DNA from: Candidatus Aquiluna sp. UB-MaderosW2red
GTDB taxonomy: Bacteria > Actinomycetota > Actinomycetes > Actinomycetales > Microbacteriaceae
Direction of reading: 5' to 3'
Assembly: GCF_900100865.1 (NCBI RefSeq)
Contig: NZ_LT627734.1
Span: 62,001 to 126,000 of the forward strand
Length of the DNA: 64,000 nt
Under the pieces are notes generated by a model that saw only the letters and a program-made list of their open reading frames with translations, was not told the origin of the DNA and ran no database searches. Each line of letters begins with the position of its first letter. Within the stretch, counting starts at the first letter, position 1. Below are positions 9,126 to 17,613 of this stretch, piece by piece. The translations under genes and the position numbers were made by a program.

Positions 9126-10625
9126 TCAGCGTTGCGGCTTCAAGAGCTCCTCGGCGTCTGTTAGCTCTTGACTCAGATCACGGTCCGGTCCACTTCCTGG
9201 CACCTTTTCACGAAGTATCTGAATTAATGCTCCGGTTACTGGGGCTGGCCGAAGCGGTGCCCTGAGCTCTACCGCCCTGGCGGCCGCTACCAACTCGATT
9301 GCAAAAATGCGCCTGAGGTTATCGATTGCCTTGCGCAGTTTTCTAGCGGCATGCCAACCCATTGAAACGTGGTCCTCTTGCATTGCAGAGGATGGAATTG
9401 AGTCAACGCTCGCTGGAACTGCCAGCCTCTTATTCTCCGAGACCATGGCCGCCTGGGTGTATTGGGCAATCATGAGCCCGGAATCCACGCCGGCATCTTG
9501 AGCCAAAAAGTGCGGCAATCCACGGTTTCTTGAAACATCCAAGAACCTATCGGTTCTTCGTTCAGAAATGGAACCGAGGTCGGCAATCGCGATCGCTAGA
9601 AAGTCCAGCACATAACCCACTGGGGCTCCGTGGAAGTTACCGTTTGAGGTGATTTCTCCGGAAGCCAGGACTACCGGATTATCGATGATTGCCCTGATCT
9701 CGCGCTCGGCGACTAGGCGTGCGTGGCTGATGGTGTCTCTAACCGCCCCGGAGACCTGGGGGGCGCAGCGTAGTGAGTAGGAGTCCTGCACGACCCCATC
9801 GCCATGGCGATGGGAGGCTACGATCTCACTGCCTTGCAGTGCTGCATACATATTTGCAGCACTAACTGCTTGGCCAGGGTGTGGCCGAAGTGGCTCGTGT
9901 AGTTCGGGCCTCAGGGTCTGATCGGTGCCGAGCTGCCCCTCAACACTCATTGCAGCAATAACATCGCCCTGGTCGAGCAAAAGGTCTAAGTCACTCAGTG
10001 CCAAAGCCAACATCCCCAGCATGCCGTCGGTGCCATTGATCAATGCAAGGCCTTCTTTTTCTTTGAGCTCAACCGGATCAATGCCGGCAGTTCGCAATAG
10101 TTCAAGCACCGGGCGCTCTAGGCCATCTGGCCCAAAAGCTCTTCCTTCACCCATTAGCACCATGGCGCAGTGGGCCAGTGGCGCCAAGTCTCCCGAACAC
10201 CCTAAAGAGCCATACTCCAAAACCCTTGGAGTGATCCCCGCGTTCAATAAAGCGGCATAGTTCTGGGCAATGATTGGCCGCACCCCGGTTTGACCAGAGC
10301 ACATTGTTTTGAGCCTGAGGAACATCAGCGCTCGGACGACCTCAACTTCAATGGGATCGCCCATGCCGGCGGCATGAGAACGAATCAATGACTTCTGCAG
10401 CTGAGAGCGGTCATTTGGTGAAATATGCTTTTGAGCTAAAGCACCGAACCCAGTTGATATCCCATAAACCGGGGTTTCGGAAGCGGCTAGGTTTTCGATG
10501 TGCGCCCTGGTTTTGGCCATGGCATCCAGCGACTCTTGGCTAATCTCTACTTTCGCCAAGTTTCGAGCCACTGCCACGGTCTCTTCGAGAGTGGGTGGCC
10601 TAAGCGAGAGAACTACCTGATTCAT
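9126..10625 (-). CDS. hutH: Histidine ammonia-lyase
   Basis: HutH removes ammonia from L-histidine to give urocanate, the first step of the hut pathway. The 499-residue length is normal. The self-formed MIO cofactor arises from the tripeptide in EYGSLGCSGDLAPLAH near residue 145; it is Cys-Ser-Gly here instead of the commoner Ala-Ser-Gly, a variant known in actinobacterial enzymes. YGISTGFGAL near 59 and QDSYSLRCAPQ near 285 are further family blocks. The ATG directly follows the hutI stop codon, so hutU-hutI-hutH form one operon. Confidence 0.97.
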   Translation of the reverse strand: MNQVVLSLRPPTLEETVAVARNLAKVEISQESLDAMAKTRAHIENLAASETPVYGISTGFGALAQKHISPNDRSQLQKSLIRSHAAGMGDPIEVEVVRALMFLRLKTMCSGQTGVRPIIAQNYAALLNAGITPRVLEYGSLGCSGDLAPLAHCAMVLMGEGRAFGPDGLERPVLELLRTAGIDPVELKEKEGLALINGTDGMLGMLALALSDLDLLLDQGDVIAAMSVEGQLGTDQTLRPELHEPLRPHPGQAVSAANMYAALQGSEIVASHRHGDGVVQDSYSLRCAPQVSGAVRDTISHARLVAEREIRAIIDNPVVLASGEITSNGNFHGAPVGYVLDFLAIAIADLGSISERRTDRFLDVSRNRGLPHFLAQDAGVDSGLMIAQYTQAAMVSENKRLAVPASVDSIPSSAMQEDHVSMGWHAARKLRKAIDNLRRIFAIELVAAARAVELRAPLRPAPVTGALIQILREKVPGSGPDRDLSQELTDAEELLKPQR

Positions 10626-11789
10626 TTATTTCCTTTCAAAAACTTTTTTACCAGCAACAAATGTTTGAGTCACAAGCTGGACTCCCGGGCGATAGGCAAA
10701 ATAGAAGTGGTTCGGGGCATCGAGCACGGCAAAATCAGCCCGGTTGCCCTCAGTTATATTGCCCAGAGTGTCATCCCTAAGAGCATTCGCACCGCCTATT
10801 GTGGCGGCATAAAAAGCCTGGTCCACGCTCAAGCCCATCTCTCTAACTGCAACCGCTATGCAAAAACCCATCGATGTGGTGAAACTCGATCCCGGGTTGC
10901 AATCGGTAGCAATCGCTATCCGAGCCCCGGCATTCAGCAAGCGCCCTGCGTTTGGATACGCAGACCTAGTAGAAAACTCGGCGCCGGGCAGAAAGGTCGC
11001 AACCGTATTGCCCCCCGCCAAAAGGTCAACGTCGTGATCGCTTAAATGAGTGCAATGATCAGCTGAAGCGCAGTCCAACTCGATAGCCAAATCAATCGCC
11101 CCAATGTTGCGAATCTGGTTGGCGTGGATTCTTGGTTTGAGGCCCCTGGCAATTCCAGCCAATAACACCCGACGGCTTTGCTCAAGATCAAAGGCACCTT
11201 CATCGCAAAAAACATCAATCCACTTTGCCAAGGGTGCAGCCGCCTCTAACATCTCACCGGTCACCAAATCAACATAACTATCGGGGTTTGCCCCTAGAGG
11301 AACCAAGTGAGCGCCCAAAAAAGTTGTGTCCTCGGTGAATTCGCGAGCCACCTCCAGCGAGATCCGCTCGGTTTCAACATCGAGACCGTAGCCGCTTTTT
11401 GCCTCAAAATGCGTTATTCCACCGGCGAATAGTTCGCTCTGGAGTCTTTGCAGGTTGGCTCGAAGTTCGTTTTTGGATGCCGCACGAGTAGCCGTCACGG
11501 TCGAGTTGATGCCGCCGGCCTGATAGGTTTCTCCCGCCATTCGCGCGGCGAACTCGAGTTCTCTCGAGCCTGCAAAAACAGGATGAGCGTGAGAATCAAC
11601 AAAGCCGGGTATTACACAACCGCCTTCAACATCAAGCCGAGCATCGCAAGCCGGAGCCTTTGACTCCTCACCGACCCAAATAATTTTGTCACCCTCAACT
11701 GCGAAGGCATGCTTTTTCTTTTGGTGGACAACTCCCCACATCGAGTCATTGATGATCAATGACCCGATGTTGCCCACAAGATAAGCCAC
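10626..11789 (-). CDS. hutI: Imidazolonepropionase
   Basis: HutI opens the ring of imidazolone propionate to formiminoglutamate, the third step of histidine breakdown. It is a 387-residue metal-dependent amidohydrolase. The first metal-binding motif is GFVDSHAHPVFAG near residue 60, with EAKSGYGLD near 138 and ADHCTHLSDHD near 240, and IATDCNPGSS near 290 supplies a late Asp ligand region. It begins with GTG, 2 bp after hutU, and touches hutH at its end. Confidence 0.96.
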   Translation of the reverse strand: MAYLVGNIGSLIINDSMWGVVHQKKKHAFAVEGDKIIWVGEESKAPACDARLDVEGGCVIPGFVDSHAHPVFAGSRELEFAARMAGETYQAGGINSTVTATRAASKNELRANLQRLQSELFAGGITHFEAKSGYGLDVETERISLEVAREFTEDTTFLGAHLVPLGANPDSYVDLVTGEMLEAAAPLAKWIDVFCDEGAFDLEQSRRVLLAGIARGLKPRIHANQIRNIGAIDLAIELDCASADHCTHLSDHDVDLLAGGNTVATFLPGAEFSTRSAYPNAGRLLNAGARIAIATDCNPGSSFTTSMGFCIAVAVREMGLSVDQAFYAATIGGANALRDDTLGNITEGNRADFAVLDAPNHFYFAYRPGVQLVTQTFVAGKKVFERK

Positions 11790-11791
11790 TA

Positions 11792-13453
11792 TTACTCGGT
11801 ATCTAGCATTGGAACGTGAACGTGCTTTTGTCTTGCAACATCTTTTGCCAGATCGTATCCAGCATCAGCGTGTCTAATGACACCCATGCCGGGGTCATTG
11901 GTTAGCACTCGCGCGAGTTTCTGAGCTGCCAACTCGGTTCCGTCAGCCACTGAAACCTGGCCGGCGTGAATCGATCTACCCATGCCAACCCCGCCGCCAT
12001 GGTGAATCGAAACCCAGGAGGCGCCGGAGGCGGTGTTCAGCATCGCGTTGAGAAGCGGCCAGTCTGCAATTGCATCGGAACCATCCAGCATCGATTCGGT
12101 CTCTCTATATGGCGATGCCACCGAACCGCAGTCCAAGTGATCTCTACCGATAACTATCGGTGCCGAAACCTCGCCCTTTCGAACCAACTCGTTGAAAGCG
12201 AGGCCAGCCTTATCGCGCTCCCCATATCCCAACCAGCAGATTCTCGCCGGCAAGCCTTGAAAGGCGACTCGGTCTTGCGCGAGATTAATCCAACGTCTCA
12301 GGTGCTTATTTTCTGGAAATAGTTCGAGCACTGCTTGGTCGGTGCGATAAATGTCTTTCGGATCTCCCGAAAGTGCTACCCACCTGAAAGGCCCCTTGCC
12401 CTCACAAAATAATGGCCGAATATAAGCCGGTATGAAGCCGGGGAACTTAAAGGCGTTTGAATACCCACCCTGTCGGGCTTCGTCTCTGATCGAGTTTCCA
12501 TAATCAAAAACCTCGGCTCCCATTTCCATAAAGCCAACCATCGCCTCAACGTGCTTGGCCATAGAGGCCTGCGCTCTTTTGGTGAAGTCTTCTGGGTTAG
12601 ATTCCGCATACTCTCGGGCCTGATCGAGCTCAACACCTTCGGGGATGTAATACATCGGATCGTGGGCCGAGGTTTGATCAGTCACGATATCAAAAGGAAC
12701 TTCTCTTTTTAGTAGCTCGGGGAACACTGTTGCAGCATTGCCGACAAGACCAACTGAGATGGCTTTATTTTGAGCTTTATACCTCACGACTCGCTCGATG
12801 GCATCATCGATATTGTCTGCAATCTCATCCAGGTAGCGAGTCTCGATGCGACGACGGAGCCTGGACTCATCAATATCCACTATCAAACAGGTACCCTCAT
12901 TCATCGTGACAGCAAGCGGTTGGGCACCACCCATGCCACCGCAGCCGCCGGTGAGGGTCAGCGTGCCTTTTAGGGTTCCACCAAACTTCTTTTCCGCAAC
13001 TTGAGCAAAAGTCTCATAGGTGCCCTGCAGAATTCCCTGGGTGCCGATGTATATCCAGGAACCCGCGGTCATCTGCCCATACATTGTTAGGCCAAGCTGC
13101 TCGAGTCTTCTAAATTCCGGCCAAGTGGCCCAGTCCCCCACAAGATTTGAGTTGGCGATTAGCACTCTCGGGGCCCACTCATGGGTCTGAAAGACACCGA
13201 CCGGCTTGCCGGATTGAACCAGCATCGTCTCGTCGTTTTTTAGATTTGTGAGGGTCTTAACGATGGCGTCAAAGCTCTCCCAATTTCTGGCAGCCTTACC
13301 GTTGCCGCCATAAACAATTAGCTGGTCTGGGTGTTCGGCAACCGCCGGGTCCAAATTATTATGCAGCATTCGAATCGCTGCTTCTTGCTGCCAGCCTTGG
13401 GCGGTGAGGTTACTGCCGGTTGCGGCGTGGAGGATGCGCGTCCTTGCGTTCAT
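11792..13453 (-). CDS. hutU: Urocanate hydratase (urocanase)
   Basis: HutU adds water to urocanate using a tightly bound NAD, giving imidazolone propionate. The 553-residue protein is full length. Family blocks include [11 protein letters not shown] and [14 protein letters not shown] near residues 32-56, [20 protein letters not shown] near 165-185 (the NAD-binding glycine stretch) and [15 protein letters not shown] near 485. I chose ATG 13453; the frame is open to a TTG at 13459. It is the first gene of the hutU-hutI-hutH operon and diverges from the IclR regulator, so the 80-bp gap holds both promoters. Confidence 0.97.
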   Translation of the reverse strand: MNARTRILHAATGSNLTAQGWQQEAAIRMLHNNLDPAVAEHPDQLIVYGGNGKAARNWESFDAIVKTLTNLKNDETMLVQSGKPVGVFQTHEWAPRVLIANSNLVGDWATWPEFRRLEQLGLTMYGQMTAGSWIYIGTQGILQGTYETFAQVAEKKFGGTLKGTLTLTGGCGGMGGAQPLAVTMNEGTCLIVDIDESRLRRRIETRYLDEIADNIDDAIERVVRYKAQNKAISVGLVGNAATVFPELLKREVPFDIVTDQTSAHDPMYYIPEGVELDQAREYAESNPEDFTKRAQASMAKHVEAMVGFMEMGAEVFDYGNSIRDEARQGGYSNAFKFPGFIPAYIRPLFCEGKGPFRWVALSGDPKDIYRTDQAVLELFPENKHLRRWINLAQDRVAFQGLPARICWLGYGERDKAGLAFNELVRKGEVSAPIVIGRDHLDCGSVASPYRETESMLDGSDAIADWPLLNAMLNTASGASWVSIHHGGGVGMGRSIHAGQVSVADGTELAAQKLARVLTNDPGMGVIRHADAGYDLAKDVARQKHVHVPMLDTE

Positions 13454-13506
13454 AATCAAATTTCACTTGAAAATACCCTCAGAAACAATCGCAATTTAGC
13501 CTCAAG

Positions 13507-13524
13507 TGTCTGAAATCTCAGACA
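13507..13524. promoter_or_regulatory. Perfect inverted repeat, likely hut operator
   Basis: TGTCTGA-AATC-TCAGACA is a perfect 7-bp inverted repeat with a 4-bp spacer. It lies in the gap between divergent hutU and the IclR-family gene, 10 bp before the regulator's start. IclR proteins bind such short palindromes as dimers. Autoregulation and control of hutU-I-H from this site are inferred from its position. Confidence 0.65.
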
Positions 13525-13534
13525 TAATCTAGGC

Positions 13535-14305
13535 ATGACTAGAGTGCCTGCGGCCGCAAGAACACTCGCGCTCCTGCAGACCCTTGCCCAAATTGGCCAG
13601 CCCGCTTCAGCCGACCGCTTAGCAAAACGATTAAACATCCCACGTTCCTCTTGTTACCAGCTTCTGGAGGTGTTGGAAGAAGCGGGATTTGCAATCCACT
13701 ATGAAAAAGAAAAGCGCTGGGGCCTAGGGCTTTCCGCTTGGGAATTAGGCAGCGCTTATCGCCGCCACGAGCCGCTAGAAAGGCTGGCAAGACCGGCACT
13801 TAGAGAACTGGTCGCCAGCTATCAGCCCAAAACCGCAGTGGTTGGGCACCTGGGGGTGCTGGATGGTTCAGATGTGCTTTATCTATTAGAGGAGCGCCCA
13901 GCAAAATCTCTCAAGCTAGTAACAGATATTGGAGTCAGGCTGCCGGCACACCTAACCGCCTCCGGTAGATCAATGCTTGCCTTTTTGGAAACCAAACAAC
14001 TCAATGCATCCTTTTCTAATAAACAACTGGCCACAAGAACACAACTCGGTCCGAAGAATATCAAAGAGCTCCTGGGGGCCCTTGAAGTTGAGCGCAATCA
14101 GGGCTTTGCCTTAGAAGTTGATGAGGTGAGCTTGGGTTACGCCTCGGTTGGTGTGGCGATCAGAGACGGTCTCGGTCACCCCATTGCTGGCATCGCCCTT
14201 ACGCTTCAGTCAATTGAACTCGGAAAGCTAGAGTTAGCTGAAATAGCAAAGCGGCTATCTGGTGCGGCAGCAGAAACATCGAGAAAGTTTGGTCATCATG
14301 GCTGA
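13535..14305 (+). CDS. IclR-family transcriptional regulator, probable hut regulator
   Basis: The 256-residue protein has an N-terminal winged helix (residues 5-70; RTLALLQTLAQIG, then SADRLAKRLNIPRSSCYQLL) and an IclR effector-binding domain (about 80-250; VRLPAHLTASGRSMLAFL, GYASVGVAIRDGLGHPIAGI). It sits between the divergent hutU-I-H operon and hutG and overlaps hutG by 8 nt. A repressor that responds to histidine or urocanate is the natural reading, but the ligand is not visible in the sequence. The perfect palindrome just upstream is a likely binding site. Confidence 0.93.
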   Translation: MTRVPAAARTLALLQTLAQIGQPASADRLAKRLNIPRSSCYQLLEVLEEAGFAIHYEKEKRWGLGLSAWELGSAYRRHEPLERLARPALRELVASYQPKTAVVGHLGVLDGSDVLYLLEERPAKSLKLVTDIGVRLPAHLTASGRSMLAFLETKQLNASFSNKQLATRTQLGPKNIKELLGALEVERNQGFALEVDEVSLGYASVGVAIRDGLGHPIAGIALTLQSIELGKLELAEIAKRLSGAAAETSRKFGHHG

Positions 14306-15182
14306 GGACATCAAATGGCAAAGAGCTAGCTCACTGATTTCAACTGCAGCCTCGCCAATCGGTTTACTAGATATCCCGGCTCATAAAACCTCAATCAGTC
14401 CAACCAACGCTCACCTCACCCCAACTGCAATTAGAGAAGCGCTCAAGAGATACTCCACCTTTAGCTATTCGACTGGAACCGATTTAGCCACCATCTCGAT
14501 TCAAGATTTGGGTCGGATTCAGGACCCGGATCAAAACGAGCAAATCACAATTGAAACTATTCGGTCTCAAAACAAGGAGCTGCTGATTGCACTGGGCGGA
14601 GATAACTCCATAACTTTTGCCGCAGCGCTTGGAGTTTTCGGGACTGATTTACCAAGTGCCACGCTCATCACTTTGGATGCCCACCACGATCTAAGAGATG
14701 GCCTCTCAAACGGCAGCCCAGTGAGAAGGCTCATCGAGGCCGGGCTTAATCCCAAAAATATTATTCAAATTGGCATAAATGACTTTTCTAATTCCAACGA
14801 ATATGCCCAACTAGCCAAGGATCTTGGCATCCGAGTCATCTCGCGCACCAGCTTGGCCCAGATGGGCATCGAACAAGCCTGCGAACTAGCCCTAGCGAAC
14901 GCCAAGGGCCCAATATTTATAGATGTCGATGTCGATGTTTGCGATTTGAGCGTTGCCCCTGGCTGCCCAGCAGCAGCCCCGGGGGGAATTAGCGCCCTCG
15001 AACTTCGCCAAGCGGTTCGCACTCTTTTAAAAAGCTCTAAAGTTCGCGGGATGGACATCACCGAAATCGATGCATCACGGGACACCGAGGACCAAAGAAC
15101 AATCCGCTTAGGGGCGCTTGTAGTTTTGGAGGCGTTAGCAGGCTACCTAAATCGTGGCGTCCTTGATCCAGGCAAAATCTAG
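14298..15182 (+). CDS. hutG: Formimidoylglutamase of the arginase/agmatinase family
   Basis: This 294-residue ureohydrolase most likely splits formiminoglutamate to glutamate and formamide, the last hut step. Metal-binding motifs are LDAHHDLRD near residue 126 and IDVDVDVCDLSVAPG near 210; a third block is ALGGDNSIT near 96. In most arginase-family enzymes this last motif ends in His (GGDH), a manganese ligand; here it is Asn. The ATG at 14298 overlaps the iclR stop by 8 nt. Position in the hut locus supports the function over arginase or agmatinase. The 3' end overlaps the convergent PIN gene by 36 bp. Confidence 0.85.
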   Translation: MAEDIKWQRASSLISTAASPIGLLDIPAHKTSISPTNAHLTPTAIREALKRYSTFSYSTGTDLATISIQDLGRIQDPDQNEQITIETIRSQNKELLIALGGDNSITFAAALGVFGTDLPSATLITLDAHHDLRDGLSNGSPVRRLIEAGLNPKNIIQIGINDFSNSNEYAQLAKDLGIRVISRTSLAQMGIEQACELALANAKGPIFIDVDVDVCDLSVAPGCPAAAPGGISALELRQAVRTLLKSSKVRGMDITEIDASRDTEDQRTIRLGALVVLEALAGYLNRGVLDPGKI

Positions 15183-15527
15183 ACTCAACAGGCGGCGGTC
15201 AGCGGTATAAAAATTCATGCCCTCCGAGCCGGCCTGCGAAATAAGCAGTCGATCAATTGAATCCGTGTTTAGAAGGGTCCCAAACCGCTTGGCCTGCATT
15301 GAATGCGAACCGTAGAGCGGAAGTTCGCTGAGCCCAAAAGACTCAATGACTTTTATTAGATCTTCTGGAAGCTGGTAGCCCAGCTTTCGTTCTACTTGAG
15401 AAAGTTCAAAGATGCTCAGTGGCGAAAAAAATGCCTGCCCAATTCGGTCAAACCTTCTGGCAAGGTCTTTACCAATATTTTTTGGCTGAAACAAGAACCA
15501 TGCCAGCACGTGCGTATCGAGAAGCAT
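15147..15527 (-). CDS. PIN-domain ribonuclease toxin (VapC type)
   Basis: A 126-residue PIN domain protein. The N-terminal MLLDTHVLAWFL supplies the first catalytic Asp, LSIFELSQ near residue 38 the Glu, and TDSIDRLLISQA near 88 plus FYTADRRLL near 107 the later acidic residues. VapC toxins cleave tRNA or rRNA when freed from antitoxin. It overlaps the upstream antitoxin gene by one base (TGATG). Its last 36 bp lie inside the end of hutG on the other strand. Confidence 0.9.
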   Translation of the reverse strand: MLLDTHVLAWFLFQPKNIGKDLARRFDRIGQAFFSPLSIFELSQVERKLGYQLPEDLIKVIESFGLSELPLYGSHSMQAKRFGTLLNTDSIDRLLISQAGSEGMNFYTADRRLLSLDFAWIKDATI

Positions 15528-15784
15528 CAGAGTTCAATCTGGTCCAGGTTTTGCTGCCAGGCGTCAAATTCATCGCCCATGTCAAAAAACTCTGGAGTGA
15601 GCTCAGGCCAGTTTTTTGCTTCAGTTGCCAACGCTCCAAGTTCAAGTCTGGGCTTTTCCAGGCCCTTAATCTCTGCGATGGGTATTCCGTGTCTTGTGAT
15701 CACTATCTGATTTCCCTCCAATGCCTCATCAAGTAATTTTGATAACTCGGTTTTAGCCTGATATACGCTCACTAGCTTTCTCAT
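15527..15784 (-). CDS. Phd/YefM-type antitoxin of the PIN toxin
   Basis: The 85-residue protein reads MRKLVSVYQAKTELSKLLDE followed by a GNQIVITRHGIPIAEI block, which is the Phd/YefM DNA-binding domain; the acidic tail (FFDMGDEFDAWQQNL) would cover the toxin. The frame is open further up to 15964, but the conserved region begins at ATG 15784, which I take as the start. Just upstream are two copies of AGTTTGACT in tandem flanked by TATAAAT, a plausible autoregulatory site. Confidence 0.88.
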   Translation of the reverse strand: MRKLVSVYQAKTELSKLLDEALEGNQIVITRHGIPIAEIKGLEKPRLELGALATEAKNWPELTPEFFDMGDEFDAWQQNLDQIEL

Positions 15785-16017
15785 TCTGCAATTATAAATA
15801 AGTTTGACTAGTTTGACTATAAATACTCTGTGATCAGAAGTGTGCCAAATTTGACTGTGTGCTTTAGGAGATGACGGATCCGGATCACTCCTTATTCTTA
15901 GTTGCTGGCGACAACGACGAAAATCAGGCCTTACCCCCAAGCTTTTCGAGACACTGGTTTTCAACAGATGTCTAAAGTGGTAAGAATTCCAAAACTGTCA
16001 AGCCCTAGCATCACTTC

Positions 16018-16254
16018 ATGTCTCGCCTCAACAATTGGCCCAAGCACCCGAATAAGGACCTCGAAAAACTCATGAGGGAATTAGATCTGGCTAATTGGAT
16101 TGTCGTCAAGAGAAAAAAATACTATCGGGCGGAATGCCCATGCGGGCAGCACGCCAAGATGATTCACATGACCCCTTCCAGCGCTTATTATGTAAATCAG
16201 TTGAGGCAATTTTTGAGGAACCGCACCTGCTATGAGAATGGAGGCTCAAGATGA
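16018..16254 (+). CDS. HicA-like small basic protein, putative toxin
   Basis: The 78-residue protein starts MSRLNNWPKHPNKDLEKLMR and contains YYRAECPCGQHAKMIHMTPS, then a helix ending LRQFLRNR. The order of a helix, a strand pair ending in a His near residue 50, and a C-terminal helix recalls HicA RNA-binding toxins, with an added CxCG element. The next gene overlaps it by 4 nt (ATGA), as in small two-gene modules. Toxin function is an inference; I do not know a characterised relative. Confidence 0.6.
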   Translation: MSRLNNWPKHPNKDLEKLMRELDLANWIVVKRKKYYRAECPCGQHAKMIHMTPSSAYYVNQLRQFLRNRTCYENGGSR

Positions 16255-16538
16255 GCGTTCGAGTGAGTTTAGATTTTCTTGCTCCAGCTGACCTGGATCT
16301 CGAGACTGCATTTGACCAGCTATCCGACCTGCTGGAGGAATTTGATGGCAAAGAACTTCTGGACCTGGATGCTGGACTTTCCAGGGACATGCGCCTAATT
16401 CATATTTCGGCAGAATCTTCTGGTGCCGATTTCGGTTCCACCGACCTAAGAATTAGAGCGGCGTTGGTGCTTCTCATTTCCGAGGTTTCTCCAAAGTTCG
16501 AACTTGTTAAGACATCCTCATTTTTGGCAGTGGCCTGA
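16251..16538 (+). CDS. Small acidic partner of the HicA-like protein, unknown function
   Basis: This 95-residue acidic protein (SDLLEEFDGKELLDLDAGLS, then STDLRIRAALVLLIS) is translationally coupled to the upstream HicA-like gene by an ATGA overlap. It does not look like a standard HicB antitoxin; no RNase-H-like or ribbon-helix-helix motif is apparent. A role as antitoxin or cofactor is suggested only by pairing, size and charge. The 125 bp that follow hold the purS leader. Confidence 0.55.
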   Translation: MSVRVSLDFLAPADLDLETAFDQLSDLLEEFDGKELLDLDAGLSRDMRLIHISAESSGADFGSTDLRIRAALVLLISEVSPKFELVKTSSFLAVA

Positions 16539-16663
16539 GCGTCCCTAGTCAAGCTTCGAAATAGATGCGGGCCAGCAATCGCCTAAACTAATGATTTAGC
16601 GCAGTGCTGCGACAAAACCCATCCATCCCGAAACTGGTTAGACCAGCAAACCGAAGGGGAACA

Positions 16664-16912
16664 GTGCCAAAGATAATCGTTGAGATCATGCCCAAGCAGG
16701 ATATTTTAGACCCTCAGGGAAAAGCAGTCTCTAACGCACTGCACCGAGCCGGAAATAAGAGCATCTCAAACGTTCGCATCGGCAAACGAATCGAACTTCA
16801 CTTCGAAAACGAAATAACAGACGCGGACCTAGAAAACGCTAAGGAGTTAGCCCAAAGCTTTCTGTCCAACGATGTGATTGAAGACGTTGTGAACGTCTTC
16901 AAAGAGGTTTAA
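16664..16912 (+). CDS. purS: Phosphoribosylformylglycinamidine synthase subunit PurS
   Basis: PurS is the small bridging subunit that lets ammonia pass from PurQ to PurL. The 82-residue protein starts [20 protein letters not shown] and contains [12 protein letters not shown], the normal family pattern. The start is GTG 16664, preceded by the strong ribosome site GAAGGGGA; the frame is open further upstream but that part is unlike PurS. Five bases separate it from purQ. Confidence 0.96.
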   Translation: MPKIIVEIMPKQDILDPQGKAVSNALHRAGNKSISNVRIGKRIELHFENEITDADLENAKELAQSFLSNDVIEDVVNVFKEV

Positions 16913-16917
16913 CCCTT

Positions 16918-17613
16918 ATGAAAATTGGCGTAATCACATACCCGGGAACCCTCGATGACCGCGATGCCCAAAGAGCCATTCGGCTAGCGGGCGGAACGCC
17001 GGTTCCGCTCTGGCATGCCGATAGCGATCTAAAAAAAGTTGACGCTGTTGTGTTGCCAGGTGGGTTTAGCTACGGAGACTATTTACGCTGTGGCGCTATC
17101 GCCGCCCAAGCTCCCGCAACCCAGGAAGTAGTAAAACTGGCAGCCCAGGGGCTGCCAGTGCTTGGCATTTGCAACGGCTTCCAGGTGCTAGTCGAGGCGC
17201 ACTTATTGCCCGGCGGGCTAATCAGAAACGAGAAGCAGCACTTTATCTGCCGCGACCAAAAGCTGCGCGTTGAGAATAACCAAACCGCGTGGACCAACCT
17301 TTTTGAAAAGGACCAAGAAATCACCATTCCCTTGAAAAACGGTGAGGGTGGCTACATCGCATCTGAAGAGACCCTCAAGATGCTCGAAGCCGAGAACCGA
17401 GTGGTCTTCCGCTACCTAGACCTAAACCCGAATGGTTCTATGAATGACATTGCCGGGCTCACAAATGAGCGTGGCAATGTTTTGGGCCTCATGCCCCACC
17501 CCGAGCACGCGGTGGAGCCCGGCTTTGGACCCGACACTGAGATTGCAATGCGCTCCGGAACAGATGGCCTAAAGTTTTTTGAAAGTGTTTTGAAGGCATT
17601 GGTGAACGCATAA
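16918..17613 (+). CDS. purQ: Phosphoribosylformylglycinamidine synthase subunit PurQ (glutaminase)
   Basis: PurQ is the class I glutamine amidotransferase subunit that supplies ammonia to PurL. The 231-residue protein has [17 protein letters not shown] near residue 44, the nucleophile cysteine in [10 protein letters not shown] near 84, and the HPE of the triad in [11 protein letters not shown] near 190. It lies between purS and purL; its stop codon shares one base with the purL start (TAATG). Confidence 0.98.
   Translation: MKIGVITYPGTLDDRDAQRAIRLAGGTPVPLWHADSDLKKVDAVVLPGGFSYGDYLRCGAIAAQAPATQEVVKLAAQGLPVLGICNGFQVLVEAHLLPGGLIRNEKQHFICRDQKLRVENNQTAWTNLFEKDQEITIPLKNGEGGYIASEETLKMLEAENRVVFRYLDLNPNGSMNDIAGLTNERGNVLGLMPHPEHAVEPGFGPDTEIAMRSGTDGLKFFESVLKALVNA

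Noticed and set aside
10500-11045. Plus-strand open frame of 181 codons
   Set aside because: It is antisense to hutH and hutI, whose motifs are clear; its translation has no family pattern.
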